Assembly: GCA_003216775.1 (NCBI GenBank)
Contig: QCII01000008.1
Coordinates: 55,837-119,836 of the forward strand
Length of the DNA: 64,000 nucleotides
Direction of reading: 5' to 3'
From: Prochlorococcus sp. AG-402-K21
GTDB taxonomy: Bacteria > Cyanobacteriota > Cyanobacteriia > PCC-6307 > Cyanobiaceae
Under the pieces are notes generated by a model that had not been told where the DNA came from, did no database searches, and saw nothing but the letters and a program-made list of their open reading frames with translations. Shown one piece after another: positions 51,442 through 60,535 of the stretch; position 1 is the stretch's first letter; each line of letters begins with the position of its first letter. The position numbers and the translations under genes are program-made.

Positions 51442-52617
51442 ATGAAAGATTCAATTTTTTCTAAAAAAAGAATTTTATTGCTTGGTAGTGGCGAGCTTGG
51501 AAAAGAATTAGTAATAGAATCCAAAAGGTTAGGATTAGAAGTTATTGCAATTGATCGATATAAAAAAGCACCTGCTATGCAAGTTGCAGATTATTCAAGA
51601 GTAATTGATATGGGAGATAAAAATATTTTAAAAAATGTTATAAAAGAATTTAAGCCTGACTACGTTGTCCCAGAAATAGAGGCACTTTCAATTGAAGCCC
51701 TAAAAGAACTAGAGGATGAAGGATTCAATATCGTTCCAAACGCCAGAACTGTAGAAATAACAATGAATAGAGATAAAATTAGAGACTTAGCTTCTAGAGA
51801 ATTAAAAATAAAAACTGCAAAGTTTGATTATATTTTTGAATTTGATGATTTAGAAAAAAAAGCTGATGAAATTGGATTCCCACTTTTACTTAAGCCTTTA
51901 ATGAGCTCTTCAGGAAAGGGACAGAGTTTGGTTGAAACAAAAAATGATTTGCAAAATGCTTGGAAACAGGCACAAGCAAATTCAAGAGGAAAGGTTAAAG
52001 GTGTAATTATTGAAGAATTTATTAATTTTGATTTTGAGTTTACTCTTTTAACTGTAAGAAAAGAAACTGGTGAAAATATTTTTTGTTTACCAATTGGACA
52101 TCTTCAATCTAATGGAGACTATCAATGTAGTTGGCAACCTATAGAGATCAATGAGTCCTTAATTATTGAAGCTAAGAGAATGACATCTAGAATATTAAAT
52201 AACCTTAATGGAGCTGGATTATACGGAGTAGAGTTTTTTATAAAAGGAAGTGAGGTTATATTTTCAGAATTATCTCCAAGACCACACGACACAGGTATGG
52301 TTACATTAGTTAGTCAAAATATTAATGAATTTGAATTACATTTAAGGGCTTTTTTAAATTTACCAATACCGTATATAGATCTTATAGAACCCTCTGCAAC
52401 CAGAGTTATACTTTCTAGCCAAGAGTGTATAAATCCTATTTATGAAGGAATTAATGAAGCATTAGAATTTGAAAAGACTAAAGTGCTCATATTTGGCAAA
52501 CCAGTTTCCAGAAAAGGTAGAAGAATGGGTGTTGTTCTCTCATCAAATTCTGACATTAATTTGGCCAGAAAAAATGCAGATGAAGCTGCTCGTAAAATAA
52601 AAGTCAGTACTAAATAA
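51442..52617 (+). CDS. purT: Formate-dependent phosphoribosylglycinamide formyltransferase
   Basis: PurT formylates GAR using formate and ATP in purine synthesis, an alternative to folate-dependent PurN. The 391-residue ATP-grasp protein has GSGELGKELVIE near the start (nucleotide fold) and MNRDKIRDLASRELKIKTAKF near 110. FPLLLKPLMSSSGKGQS is near 146 and FSELSPRPHDTGMVTLV near 275. The RPHDTGMVT signature distinguishes it from PurK and GARS. ATG start at 51442. Confidence 0.94.
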   Translation: MKDSIFSKKRILLLGSGELGKELVIESKRLGLEVIAIDRYKKAPAMQVADYSRVIDMGDKNILKNVIKEFKPDYVVPEIEALSIEALKELEDEGFNIVPNARTVEITMNRDKIRDLASRELKIKTAKFDYIFEFDDLEKKADEIGFPLLLKPLMSSSGKGQSLVETKNDLQNAWKQAQANSRGKVKGVIIEEFINFDFEFTLLTVRKETGENIFCLPIGHLQSNGDYQCSWQPIEINESLIIEAKRMTSRILNNLNGAGLYGVEFFIKGSEVIFSELSPRPHDTGMVTLVSQNINEFELHLRAFLNLPIPYIDLIEPSATRVILSSQECINPIYEGINEALEFEKTKVLIFGKPVSRKGRRMGVVLSSNSDINLARKNADEAARKIKVSTK

Positions 52618-52710
52618 ACATTAAATAAAAATAACGAAAAAAATACTTATTTCCTTTGTTTTTGTTCTCTGTTTCTCTGGGTATTATTAAAGTATGTTCT
52701 CTCTTTCTCA

Positions 52711-52914
52711 ATGATAGAAAATTATAAAGGTTGGGATATAACTTTAAATTGGGATAACAGAGATTATCTCGAAAGGGCTGATACTACCAAAAGTAATTTT
52801 TTTAATCAAAAGGAAAAATGGATTGGTGTTCACTTAAATGGTGAAAAAATCTATGGTTCTTCTCTAAAAGAAATTAGGCATATTATTGATTATCCTAGTT
52901 TGTATGCAAATTAG
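52711..52914 (+). CDS. Small soluble protein, function unknown
   Basis: This 67-residue protein has a Trp/Tyr-rich pattern: YKGWDITLNWDNRDYLERAD at the start, WIGVHLNGEKIYGSSLKEIRHIID near the end. It reads as a compact beta-strand plus helix, like a small single-domain protein. No family, signal or membrane helix. Confidence 0.55.
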   Translation: MIENYKGWDITLNWDNRDYLERADTTKSNFFNQKEKWIGVHLNGEKIYGSSLKEIRHIIDYPSLYAN

Positions 52915-52928
52915 GTTATAAGAATTTT

Positions 52929-53090
52929 TTAATTATCATTATTATTTTCATTATCTTCAATTAATTCATTTGCAAGTTTTCTTAAATCTCCCTTAATTGA
53001 GACCCATGTAAAAGCAATTATAAAAATTGAAGCAGATATTGCAACAGTGATTTTTTCGATAGGTGACATTCCAAGTGCAATAGCAAACAT
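52929..53090 (-). CDS. 53-residue single-pass membrane protein
   Basis: The ATG at 53090-53088 gives a short head (ALGMSPIEK) and one helix (ITVAISASIFIIAFTWVSI). The soluble tail ends in a run of Asn and Asp. It converges with the preceding 67-residue gene, 14 bases between stops. No family recognised. Confidence 0.5.
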   Translation of the reverse strand: MFAIALGMSPIEKITVAISASIFIIAFTWVSIKGDLRKLANELIEDNENNNDN

Positions 53091-53255
53091 TTCAAACCAA
53101 ATACTAACTTTTTATTATATTGAATTTTTTTAAACAATTTGAATCAAATTTGTTTTTGCAATGATATTTAATTATTCAAAATATAATAAATTAAATTTAA
53201 GTTACTTAATTTATTTATTGTTTCTGATTTCATTTTTATTAACTAAGATTAAATT

Positions 53256-53477
53256 ATGGAAAAAAAAAAGTGCCCCCAATGTAAAAATTTAATTTCAAAA
53301 ACTTCTCCAACATGTTTATATTGTGGCAGACCTAATAAATTTATAACTAAGGAATACGTGAATAAAAAGTGGAATAAAGATAATAATATAAATGTATTTG
53401 ATTATATTTTTATTAATAAGTATCTCGCATTTATTTTATTATTAATATTGACAATTGTTATTATTATATTTAGTTAA
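53256..53477 (+). CDS. Zinc-ribbon protein with membrane anchor
   Basis: This 73-residue protein starts KKKCPQCKN and has CLYCGRP near residue 20, a four-Cys zinc-ribbon knuckle. A linker is followed by a C-terminal helix (YLAFILLLILTIVIIIF). The layout parallels the zinc-ribbon membrane protein at 28894-29169 but in reverse order. It could be a tail-anchored adaptor. Converges with pepN, 14 bases apart. Confidence 0.68.
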   Translation: MEKKKCPQCKNLISKTSPTCLYCGRPNKFITKEYVNKKWNKDNNINVFDYIFINKYLAFILLLILTIVIIIFS

Positions 53478-53491
53478 ATATAATCAATAAA

Positions 53492-56098
53492 TCAATCTAT
53501 TATTGCACTTAATACTTCTTTAGTATTTGTTGATAGTTTGTTTTTTTTAATCTGTTTAATTGTTTCTATCATATTACTTTTGTAAGGGTCTGAATAATAA
53601 TTGTATCTACTAAATACTTTTACAAAACGGGAAATTACGATTGGATTTAATTTATCAAAATCAATTATCTTTTTTGCAATATATTTATAACCAGAACCAT
53701 CCATTGCATGAAAAGTACTATTTCTTGTTACGAAAGTATTTAATATAGCTCTTAAAGTGTTTGGTGATTTTGAATCAAAAAACTTATTTTCAAATAATTT
53801 TTCAATACTGTTTGTTTTTTTATCAATTTCTATAGATGCATTGAATGAGAACCAACTATCCAATACAACACTATTATTTTTCCATTTATTGAAGAATATT
53901 TTTGAAATAATTTTTCTTTCAGGACAATTAATCCTACTGAAGGAATTCAATGCGGCTTTTGATAGCGTCATCGAATTACTATCGACATAATTAATTATTT
54001 TGCTTTTAATTTCCTCATCATCACTGTGCAAGAGTAGTTTCCAAATAGTTTCGATTAGTTTTCTTTCATTTTTACCTTCTGGCCACACTTTATCTAGATT
54101 TTTCTCTATTTCTTGGAGCTTAAAATATAATTCTTTTTTTAATTTGATACCGAATAAATAATTTAATTCGTCAATAGTTTTATATATTTTTAAAGGGTCT
54201 ATATTTTCTATCTCTGATTCAATTTCAGCAAATGTCGGAATACTTAGTAATTCTGATAAAAGAGATAAATTAAAATCTTTATTTTTTATAAATGATATTA
54301 AGGTACTTATTAATTTATTTTCAATTTTATGATCTGGGTTTTCATCTAATCTGCATAAAATGATTTTTTTATAAAATATTTTTACAGTATTAGATAGTGT
54401 AAAAAAATCTTTTTCATATTTTAAGATTAAAAATTTTTCATCCAAGGTAGTGTCAGATTCCCACTCAACTGGTGAAGAGAATTCGCGAAAATAAGTTACC
54501 AAAGGGATTTGGAGGTGAGATCTTATATTCCTAAAAATAAATGCTTGTTTTTTTGTTTTTAAAACAACTGTTTTTTCTATTTTTTTATATTTACCGCAAA
54601 ATATAGCCAGATTTATTGGAATTATTAGAGGTAAATCATTATATGGGTTCTTCTTTATTGGATTACTTTGAGAAGCTTGAATTGTAAGTTTTTCTTCTTT
54701 TTGATCCCAAATTCTCTTGAATTTAACTTTTGGGGTGCCATTTTGCTTGTACCAGACTTTAAATTCTTTAGGATCGATATCCTTATTGTGCTCTAAAATT
54801 ATGTCGACAAATTGGTCTATTGTTGCTGCTTTCCCATCATATGTTGAGATGTAATTATTAAATCCTTTATAGAAATTTTCATCTTTTACAAGCTTGTTAA
54901 GCATTCTAATTATTTCTGATCCTTTTTCGTATATCGTGGTCGTGTAGAAATTGTCTATTTCTTGATATTTTTCTGGCATTACAGGATGCGATGTTGGACC
55001 AGAATCCTCTCTAAATTGATTTCTTCTAAGAAATTTAACATCCTCAAGTCTCTTGATTTCATGATTATGAATGTCTGCAGTGAATTGTTGATCTCTGAAT
55101 ACTGTTAAACCCTCTTTTAGAGATAATTGAAACCAATCCCTACAAGTCACTCTATTACCCGTCCAATTATGGAAGTATTCATGTGCGATCACACCCTCTA
55201 TTCTTTCTAATTCCTCATCAGTTGTTGTTTCAGAATTTGCGAGGATTAGTTTTGAATTGAAAATATTGAGACTTTTATTTTCCATTGCTCCCATATTAAA
55301 GTGCCTGACTGCAACTATATTGAACAATGACAAATCGTATTCAAGGTTATATTTATCCTCGTCCCATCTCATAGATTTCTTTAAGGAACTTATTGCATGT
55401 TGAACATATTTTTCATCGCCATACTCAACATAAATATTTATTTTTACTTTTTTATTCGATTTTGTTATGAAATTGTCTTTTACACAATTAAGTTTACCTG
55501 CTACCAATGCAAAGAGATAAGAGGGTTTCGGATATGGATCTTCCCAAATTATTTCATGTCGATTATTTGGAAGATTATTTTTTTTTACGACGTTACCATT
55601 TGAAAGTAAGACAGGATAATCATGCTTGTCTGCCTCAATTCTCACGGTGTATTTGCTTAGAATATCAGGCCTATCAGAGTGATAACTTATCCTTCTAAAT
55701 CCCTCTGCCTCGCATTGCGTAGTTATAATTCCATTGCTCTCATACATTCCCAAAAGGGATGTATTTTCCTTTGGTTTAATTATTCCTTCTATTTTTAATA
55801 AAAAATTATTTTTATTTATATTTTTAATTTTTAAGTTATTTTTTTGCTGATTGTAGTATTCATCTTTTAGTAGTGAGTCATCTATAAATATTTTTTTTAT
55901 TAATATATCCGTACCATCAAGAGTAAGATTTCTGGTATTCTTATTTTTTTTTACCAATTTTAATTTCGTAGTAACATTAACAGCATTTTTCTTAATTGCG
56001 AAGTCCAAAAAAATTTCTGGAATTTCATAATCAAAAACTTTGTAATCTTCAAGTTTTACATATCTTGAAATACTCTTTTGGTTTTTTGGATTGTTCAT
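53492..56098 (-). CDS. pepN: Aminopeptidase N (M1 family)
   Basis: This 868-residue zinc aminopeptidase removes N-terminal residues from peptides. It has the exopeptidase motif GAMEN (270-274) and the zinc motif HEYFH (306-310) with the distal Glu at about 329 in SLKEGLTVFRD. This HExxH-(18)-E layout is diagnostic. The length is that of E. coli-type PepN (~870). Start ATG at 56098 is one of several near in-frame starts. The product is cytoplasmic. Confidence 0.95.
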   Translation of the reverse strand: MNNPKNQKSISRYVKLEDYKVFDYEIPEIFLDFAIKKNAVNVTTKLKLVKKNKNTRNLTLDGTDILIKKIFIDDSLLKDEYYNQQKNNLKIKNINKNNFLLKIEGIIKPKENTSLLGMYESNGIITTQCEAEGFRRISYHSDRPDILSKYTVRIEADKHDYPVLLSNGNVVKKNNLPNNRHEIIWEDPYPKPSYLFALVAGKLNCVKDNFITKSNKKVKINIYVEYGDEKYVQHAISSLKKSMRWDEDKYNLEYDLSLFNIVAVRHFNMGAMENKSLNIFNSKLILANSETTTDEELERIEGVIAHEYFHNWTGNRVTCRDWFQLSLKEGLTVFRDQQFTADIHNHEIKRLEDVKFLRRNQFREDSGPTSHPVMPEKYQEIDNFYTTTIYEKGSEIIRMLNKLVKDENFYKGFNNYISTYDGKAATIDQFVDIILEHNKDIDPKEFKVWYKQNGTPKVKFKRIWDQKEEKLTIQASQSNPIKKNPYNDLPLIIPINLAIFCGKYKKIEKTVVLKTKKQAFIFRNIRSHLQIPLVTYFREFSSPVEWESDTTLDEKFLILKYEKDFFTLSNTVKIFYKKIILCRLDENPDHKIENKLISTLISFIKNKDFNLSLLSELLSIPTFAEIESEIENIDPLKIYKTIDELNYLFGIKLKKELYFKLQEIEKNLDKVWPEGKNERKLIETIWKLLLHSDDEEIKSKIINYVDSNSMTLSKAALNSFSRINCPERKIISKIFFNKWKNNSVVLDSWFSFNASIEIDKKTNSIEKLFENKFFDSKSPNTLRAILNTFVTRNSTFHAMDGSGYKYIAKKIIDFDKLNPIVISRFVKVFSRYNYYSDPYKSNMIETIKQIKKNKLSTNTKEVLSAIID

Positions 56099-56148
56099 CT
56101 TTACAAAAAGGTTGGGAAGTTAAATTATCTAGAATACTTATATTGCAA

Positions 56149-56514
56149 TTATAAGTTGGAACTTTTATCTTCTGATTGACAAAAATGTGCTTTAACTTCT
56201 CCAGAAGGAAGTAGTTCGTATAAAGAAGGATTATTAATATCAGGAGATCCCTCTTTATCAAATTGGTACCTCCAATCCCATTTTTTATCTGTAAAGGAAA
56301 TATAATCTTTTCTTAGATAGTATGGAAGCATAAGTTTTTTTTTATTCCAATTAATATTTATAAATGCTCCTGGCTTTAACTCAGATATCTTTTCTACTAT
56401 GGAAAAGTCGCCATTAATATTATTTCTCATCACAAGATTAAGCTTAGAATTTTCACATACATAGCTACTATTTAAAGCAAATAAAATTATTGAGGTAATA
56501 AAAAATGAATGAAT
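56149..56514 (-). CDS. Exported small protein with probable ATT start
   Basis: A frame of ~121 residues ends at 56149. The ATG-proximal version (from 56433) lacks an export signal. Upstream in the same frame lies a hydrophobic signal-like stretch (HSFFITSIILFALNSSYVC). A strong AAGGAG site sits 8 bases before an ATT at 56514-56512. I therefore favour ATT as the start, giving a signal peptide cleaved near residue 19. The mature domain has a Cys near its end (AHFCQ). No family recognised. Confidence 0.5.
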   Translation of the reverse strand: MHSFFITSIILFALNSSYVCENSKLNLVMRNNINGDFSIVEKISELKPGAFININWNKKKLMLPYYLRKDYISFTDKKWDWRYQFDKEGSPDINNPSLYELLPSGEVKAHFCQSEDKSSNL

Positions 56515-56584
56515 TTTTTGAACTCCTTTTTAATAGTTTTACTTTCAAGCTAAATAAGTAAATAAAAGATCTTTATGGATCAAT

Positions 56585-57307
56585 TTAAATCATAATAGAT
56601 TGCATACTTTTTAGATCTACAAGATTACAATTTAATTCCTCTTCATAATCTTGAACTGAAATAAAATTATTTAAAAAACCTGAATATTTTGCATCTCCGC
56701 CAACGGTACTTGAAAGTATAAATTTTGGATTGAATTTGTTAATCAATTTAGGTATTACATCAGCACCTTTTACAAAAGAACCTACTAGGGGTAATTCTAA
56801 ATTTTTTGTAGGAGTAATTACTGCATCAAGATTTTGTTTGTTTAAATTTTTATCAAGATATCCATGGGGTTCTATATAAAACCCATTATCTTGATCGTCT
56901 TTAACAATATATCCGTTTTCTATTTGTGGTACTGGAGCACCAGCAGTGGCTTCAAAACTTAAATTATATTGATTAGTCTTTTCAGTTGGCTTTAGCATTT
57001 TAATTGAACTAAAACCAATTTTTTCTAATGTTTCTATAGCACTTTTAGGGCAAATTATAGGAATATCCTTTCTGAACATTTCTAATGTTGGAACATGACA
57101 GTGATCAGGTAAACCTTGGGTTAATAAAATAATATCTATTTCTTTATCTATTAAAATTTCTTTTTCTAATGATCCTTTAAAAAACCATTCACCTGGTGGA
57201 AATATTAAATCTCCTTTGAGCCAAGGATCAATAATTAAATTGGTTTTTTTGAATTTTATAAGCCAACCATTTGATCCAAGGTAGGTCGCTTCAAAAGTCA
57301 TTATCAC
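56585..57307 (-). CDS. MBL-fold protein with an altered metal motif
   Basis: This 240-residue metallo-beta-lactamase-fold protein resembles UlaG-type hydrolases: ATYLGSNGWLIKF, then LIIDPWLKG. The expected HxHxDH motif appears as TQGLPDHCH, so the first two His are replaced and only D-H is kept. A third His may come from the +2 position. Later the CVTTP-like turn reads AVITPTKNLELP. A start at 57301 (codon 3) is also possible. Metal binding and activity are uncertain. Confidence 0.7.
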   Translation of the reverse strand: MIMTFEATYLGSNGWLIKFKKTNLIIDPWLKGDLIFPPGEWFFKGSLEKEILIDKEIDIILLTQGLPDHCHVPTLEMFRKDIPIICPKSAIETLEKIGFSSIKMLKPTEKTNQYNLSFEATAGAPVPQIENGYIVKDDQDNGFYIEPHGYLDKNLNKQNLDAVITPTKNLELPLVGSFVKGADVIPKLINKFNPKFILSSTVGGDAKYSGFLNNFISVQDYEEELNCNLVDLKSMQSIMI

Positions 57308-57367
57308 TAAATTGTCTCAATAAACTATAAAGTAATTTTGGCTTAATCGAGAAATTACTAATTTAGA

Positions 57368-57670
57368 TTAGTTTGCTTCATTTAAAATTTGGAATGACTT
57401 TCTTTTTAGATTAAATATTAAAACTTGGTTATCTTTACAACTAATTTTAAATTCTTCTTTTTCTAGCATTTGTATTTGGATTAGAGCTAATCCTCCTGTC
57501 CCTGAAAATATGATTGGCATTGTGTTATTTTTAGTTCCATTCATTTTTTGTAAGTCAATAGCTTGAGAAACTATTTTTCTGGCTTTGTCAAATCCGTAAT
57601 CTTCTATTAATTCAGACCATAAAAAGTTAACTGATTCATATTTCGAAAACTCAATTTGTACTGTTTTCAT
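57368..57670 (-). CDS. Soluble protein of unknown function
   Basis: This 100-residue protein has no signal or membrane helix. It reads as helix (LWSELIEDYGFDKARKIVSQAIDLQ) then strands (MPIIFSGTGGLALIQIQML). The end is basic with a single Cys. It lies 61 bases beyond the MBL gene on the same strand. No family recognised. Confidence 0.5.
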   Translation of the reverse strand: MKTVQIEFSKYESVNFLWSELIEDYGFDKARKIVSQAIDLQKMNGTKNNTMPIIFSGTGGLALIQIQMLEKEEFKISCKDNQVLIFNLKRKSFQILNEAN

Positions 57671-57715
57671 TAAAATTTATTAGATATATAGCGATTAATT
57701 GATAAAAATATAAAC

Positions 57716-57901
57716 TTAATTACTATTTTTAAACCTATCCATGACTAGTTGCAACAAATCCACTACATCTCCATCGGTTAAATTTAAATCCTTCTTTAAA
57801 TCATTGCAAGTTAAATTCATTTCAAGTGCTGCTTCAGCCATATGATTAACTTTTTGGTTATCACCGCCCAATGAAATAAAGGGATTGAAGTTTTCTATCA
57901 T
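57716..57901 (-). CDS. Small soluble protein, function unknown
   Basis: This 61-residue acidic protein is mainly helical (HMAEAALEMNLTCNDLKKDL, then VVDLLQLVMDRF), with one Cys near residue 32. A heptad-like pattern suggests a small dimer or partner-binding protein. It is 45 bases from the 100-residue gene on the same strand. Confidence 0.5.
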   Translation of the reverse strand: MIENFNPFISLGGDNQKVNHMAEAALEMNLTCNDLKKDLNLTDGDVVDLLQLVMDRFKNSN

Positions 57902-58008
57902 TTAATACTTGTTATTACTAACTAGTTCTAGCTAAGAAATAATCAATTATCATTTATTGATACAGAAGCTTATAAATATGTTATTTAATATTTAGAAAGT
58001 TTTTATTT

Positions 58009-58482
58009 TTAAACTAGTGAAATTGAGATACCTTTTGATATCAATGCGAATCTTCTGGCTGTGACTAGTAAAGGAAATATAACATTTGTCCGTTTATTTG
58101 ATTTAAACACTCTAGAAAGTAACAAAAGTAAACTACTCGAGGGATTATTTATCTGTTTGCAAATAGTATTAATTGCATTAGCCCCATGAAAGATATCTTC
58201 ATCTTTAAGGAGAATAGCTCCTTTATCTAGATCATAACCTTTATCTAAGAGGGATTTAATTAGAGTTAAATTTTTACGACCATCAAGAATTTTAATATTA
58301 GTTATCTTGCTTTTGATTTCTAGGAGCTCAGCAAAATGATTGCAGAATGGGCATTCTCCATCATATATAAAGGTATAGTTGGAAGTCATTAGAAAAAAAA
58401 GTTTTAATCGTCTTAAAGTACGCAAACAAACAAGCAATGCTACGATAATAAAACAAAAAATAAAAATTTTGTGGATTTCCAA
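58009..58482 (-). CDS. DCC-family thiol-disulfide oxidoreductase (DUF393)
   Basis: This 157-residue frame has the DCC signature YDGECPFCNHF (CxxC near residue 43) and ALLKDEDIFHGANAI downstream, matching DUF393. Family members reduce or oxidise disulfides or act as auxiliary redox proteins. The first 31 residues are hydrophobic and could be an anchor. A second ATG (at 58389) would start directly at MTSNYTFIYDGEC and give a typical 126-residue protein. Start remains uncertain. Confidence 0.78.
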   Translation of the reverse strand: MEIHKIFIFCFIIVALLVCLRTLRRLKLFFLMTSNYTFIYDGECPFCNHFAELLEIKSKITNIKILDGRKNLTLIKSLLDKGYDLDKGAILLKDEDIFHGANAINTICKQINNPSSSLLLLLSRVFKSNKRTNVIFPLLVTARRFALISKGISISLV

Positions 58483-58590
58483 TAAAGGGATATCCAGAAG
58501 ATTCTCATAATTACGAAGAAATGTCTCAATATAGGTATATTTTTCATAAAAATCTGTATGCTTACTCGAAGATATTATGTTTTTAAAATC

Positions 58591-58728
58591 ATGAATTTAT
58601 TAGCTTCTTTTGCTTTAGGTGGTTTCAATCCTTGGGCAGCAGGCTTCGGAATTGGTTCTTTAGTCCTTTTTGGTCTTGTTGGTCTTGTTGCTGGTCCAAA
58701 CCTAAAGAATTTTGACCCTGATGCATAA
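58591..58728 (+). CDS. 45-residue Gly-rich membrane micro-protein
   Basis: ATG at 58591 to TAA at 58728. One helix (FGIGSLVLFGLVGLVAG) is flanked by Gly/Phe/Trp-rich ends (GGFNPWAAG and GPNLKNFDPDA). The composition is typical of small thylakoid subunits, but I do not match it to a named one. A clear terminator follows (58754-58780), supporting a dedicated transcript. Confidence 0.65.
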   Translation: MNLLASFALGGFNPWAAGFGIGSLVLFGLVGLVAGPNLKNFDPDA

Positions 58729-58753
58729 ATCATCAAATTTAAAAAAGATTTTT

Positions 58754-58780
58754 AAAAGACTCATTTGAGTCTTTTTTTAT
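58754..58780 (+). terminator. Rho-independent terminator
   Basis: Stem AAAAGACTC / GAGTCTTTT with loop ATTT, followed by further Ts on the forward strand, ends the transcript of the 45-residue gene. Confidence 0.8.
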
Positions 58781-58834
58781 GCGTTTTTTTAAATTTATTT
58801 TTAGAATCAGATTAAATTATATTATGCCAAAGAA

Positions 58835-59104
58835 ATGTTATTGAATCCTTTTTACCCATTGACTTTTTTGAAAATCTCTTCCCTAAAAGCCACAATTGTT
58901 TTTTTATCAATACTTTTAATTAAATCAAATTTGCTTAGATTAAAAGGGGGACTAATAGGAGGACTTTTTGCTTTGATACTCATATCGGGAATTTTTGCCT
59001 CTACTACCGTAGCTTTAGGATCTTTAGTTTATGCCTATCGATTAAAGAAGACATCTAATCTTGAAGATAATAAAATTCAGGATTTAGAAACTGTTAATGT
59101 TTAA
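58835..59104 (+). CDS. Small membrane protein, function unknown
   Basis: This 89-residue protein has one long or two adjacent hydrophobic segments (about residues 17-34, IKATIVFLSILL; and 38-60, GGLIGGLFALILISGIFASTT) and a charged C-terminus. Start ATG at 58835. It follows the 45-residue gene by ~107 bases across the terminator. No family recognised. Confidence 0.55.
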   Translation: MLLNPFYPLTFLKISSLKATIVFLSILLIKSNLLRLKGGLIGGLFALILISGIFASTTVALGSLVYAYRLKKTSNLEDNKIQDLETVNV

Positions 59105-59136
59105 GATTTTTTCTGAATTTAATTCCGTTGGATAGC

Positions 59137-59253
59137 CTAAAATGGAGTTCCAGGGACAAAATGCAAGACTAAAAATCCAAAACCGGCAGCAAATACTATT
59201 GATACTGCGATGATAAGAAGGCCTGACGCCATCCCTCCTTCTTTAAATGCCAT
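59137..59253 (-). CDS. 38-residue membrane micro-protein
   Basis: ATG at 59253-59251 to TAG at 59137. MAFKEGGMASGLLIIAVSIV starts the protein, with one helix and a Pro-rich end (VPGTPF). A convincing short thylakoid-like helix with Gly at the head. No named match. Confidence 0.55.
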   Translation of the reverse strand: MAFKEGGMASGLLIIAVSIVFAAGFGFLVLHFVPGTPF

Positions 59254-59323
59254 ATAATAAGTTATTTTTAAATTAATAATAGAACATATTTGTTCCCAGG
59301 TAATAGTTCTTATTACTCATATA

Positions 59324-59500
59324 TCATCCAAATTTATTATTAATGGTGAATAAAAGTAAAAATATGGAAGTTAATGAGACGATAAAACCAAATACTATTA
59401 ATGGTTTAGATTTAATGTTTTCTTCTACTTTAGGGTTTTTTTTAGGTGATACTAATTTGGTATTTCTTTTAGAGAGAAGATTGGGGAAAGGTTTAATCAC
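59324..59500 (-). CDS. 58-residue C-terminally anchored small protein
   Basis: From a GTG at 59500 the frame reads a basic, Pro/Lys-rich head (PNLLSKRNTKLVSPKKNPKV). A C-terminal helix follows (PLIVFGFIVSLTSIFLLF). The forward-strand frame over the same bases has poor composition, so I choose this strand. The start could lie a few codons upstream. Confidence 0.5.
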   Translation of the reverse strand: MIKPFPNLLSKRNTKLVSPKKNPKVEENIKSKPLIVFGFIVSLTSIFLLLFTINNKFG

Positions 59501-59523
59501 GGTAAATTCAAGATCTAAGCTAT

Positions 59524-59841
59524 TTACCCTAAAGTTTTAAATAAATCTTTATGGTAATCAACAACATTTTGACAACTTATTACAGGTGTAAATTCCATAT
59601 GGATGCCAAATTTAGCTCTCCATGGAGCAAAATGCTCAAAAATTTCTTTATCACTATGTGCTTTACATAAACAAACTACCCTGCCTTCCCCTGGAGCATG
59701 TACTCTAAATAACATCTCAAATTTATCTGTTTTATCAGATTTTGCAATTTCACCCTTTTCCCAGGACTCTACAAATAATTGATAAGCTTTTACTTGATTC
59801 TCAATATCCGGGAATTGGCAGTCAGCAAGAAATAATTGCAT
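59524..59841 (-). CDS. DUF3303-like small protein
   Basis: This 105-residue soluble protein begins MQLFLADCQFPD. It carries RVVCLCKAHSDKEIFEHFAPWRAKFG near residue 55, and ends with a short helix. The pattern matches my recollection of DUF3303, a small alpha/beta family found in cyanobacteria. Function unknown. Two Cys pairs (DCQ and VCLCK) could be redox active. Confidence 0.7.
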   Translation of the reverse strand: MQLFLADCQFPDIENQVKAYQLFVESWEKGEIAKSDKTDKFEMLFRVHAPGEGRVVCLCKAHSDKEIFEHFAPWRAKFGIHMEFTPVISCQNVVDYHKDLFKTLG

Positions 59842-59932
59842 TGGAGTATTCTAAAGATTTTACTTATTATCGCTCAAATTGTTATTTATTAATAGTACTG
59901 TTTGAATTTGAAGATTAGAAAAAAATATTTTC

Positions 59933-60082
59933 CTAAATAAAGTGAGAGGAGAGGGTTTCAAGAAATTTTCCAATATCTTTCTTATATAAACTATCTGTGA
60001 TTTTTAAAGAGAATAATTCATAATCATTTATATCTTTTTTTTTGTCAAAATTAATACTTCCCTTTAATGAAATATTTTTCAT
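59933..60082 (-). CDS. 49-residue small soluble protein
   Basis: ATG at 60082-60080 to TAG at 59933. Mixed helix and charged residues (KNISLKGSINFDKKKDIND, then SLKITDSLYKKDIGKF). No hydrophobic segment or Cys. Supported only by a clean frame and composition. Confidence 0.4.
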   Translation of the reverse strand: MKNISLKGSINFDKKKDINDYELFSLKITDSLYKKDIGKFLETLSSHFI

Positions 60083-60201
60083 GATTATATAGATCACTAC
60101 TTAAAATTTAAACAAATATATTTAAAAGGCAAATTTCTTTACATTATGTTTTTTATGAGATAAATTTCTAATGCGATTAAGAAATAATTAATTTATTTAA
60201 T

Positions 60202-60525
60202 TTAAGAATTAATTAATTTTCCTAGAATATACAAAAAAGCATTAGTTAAAGAAAAAATTACAGTTAATAGAGATGCAATAACTGGTAATAAATTGAACCA
60301 TAACTGCGAAGTTGTCATGTTTGAATCAATAGGCAGAAAATTAGTTCTTTTTTTAATTCTTATTTGCAACCAGAAAACAGATAATGGATAAATAATTCTT
60401 GAAAAAGTAATTAATGTAGAAGGTAAAATACCTTTTTTTGAATAAAGTATAAATCCCGCAAAAAAGTATAACGTCCAAATTAGAACTCTTTGAATTAGAA
60501 TTGAATGCTTACTTTTGCTAGACAC
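60202..60525 (-). CDS. Small multi-helix membrane protein
   Basis: This 107-residue protein has about three hydrophobic segments (residues 11-27, 35-53 and 76-98) with a charged linker (IRIKKRTNFLPIDS). No family recognised. It is 10 bases upstream of the GNAT gene's stop and may share its promoter. Confidence 0.55.
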   Translation of the reverse strand: MSSKSKHSILIQRVLIWTLYFFAGFILYSKKGILPSTLITFSRIIYPLSVFWLQIRIKKRTNFLPIDSNMTTSQLWFNLLPVIASLLTVIFSLTNAFLYILGKLINS

Positions 60526-60535
60526 TATTAATTAA

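Noticed and set aside
59343..59540. Forward 65-residue ORF
   Set aside because: Overlaps the start of a more convincing reverse-strand anchored protein and the end of the DUF3303-like gene; no helix or motif in the forward frame.
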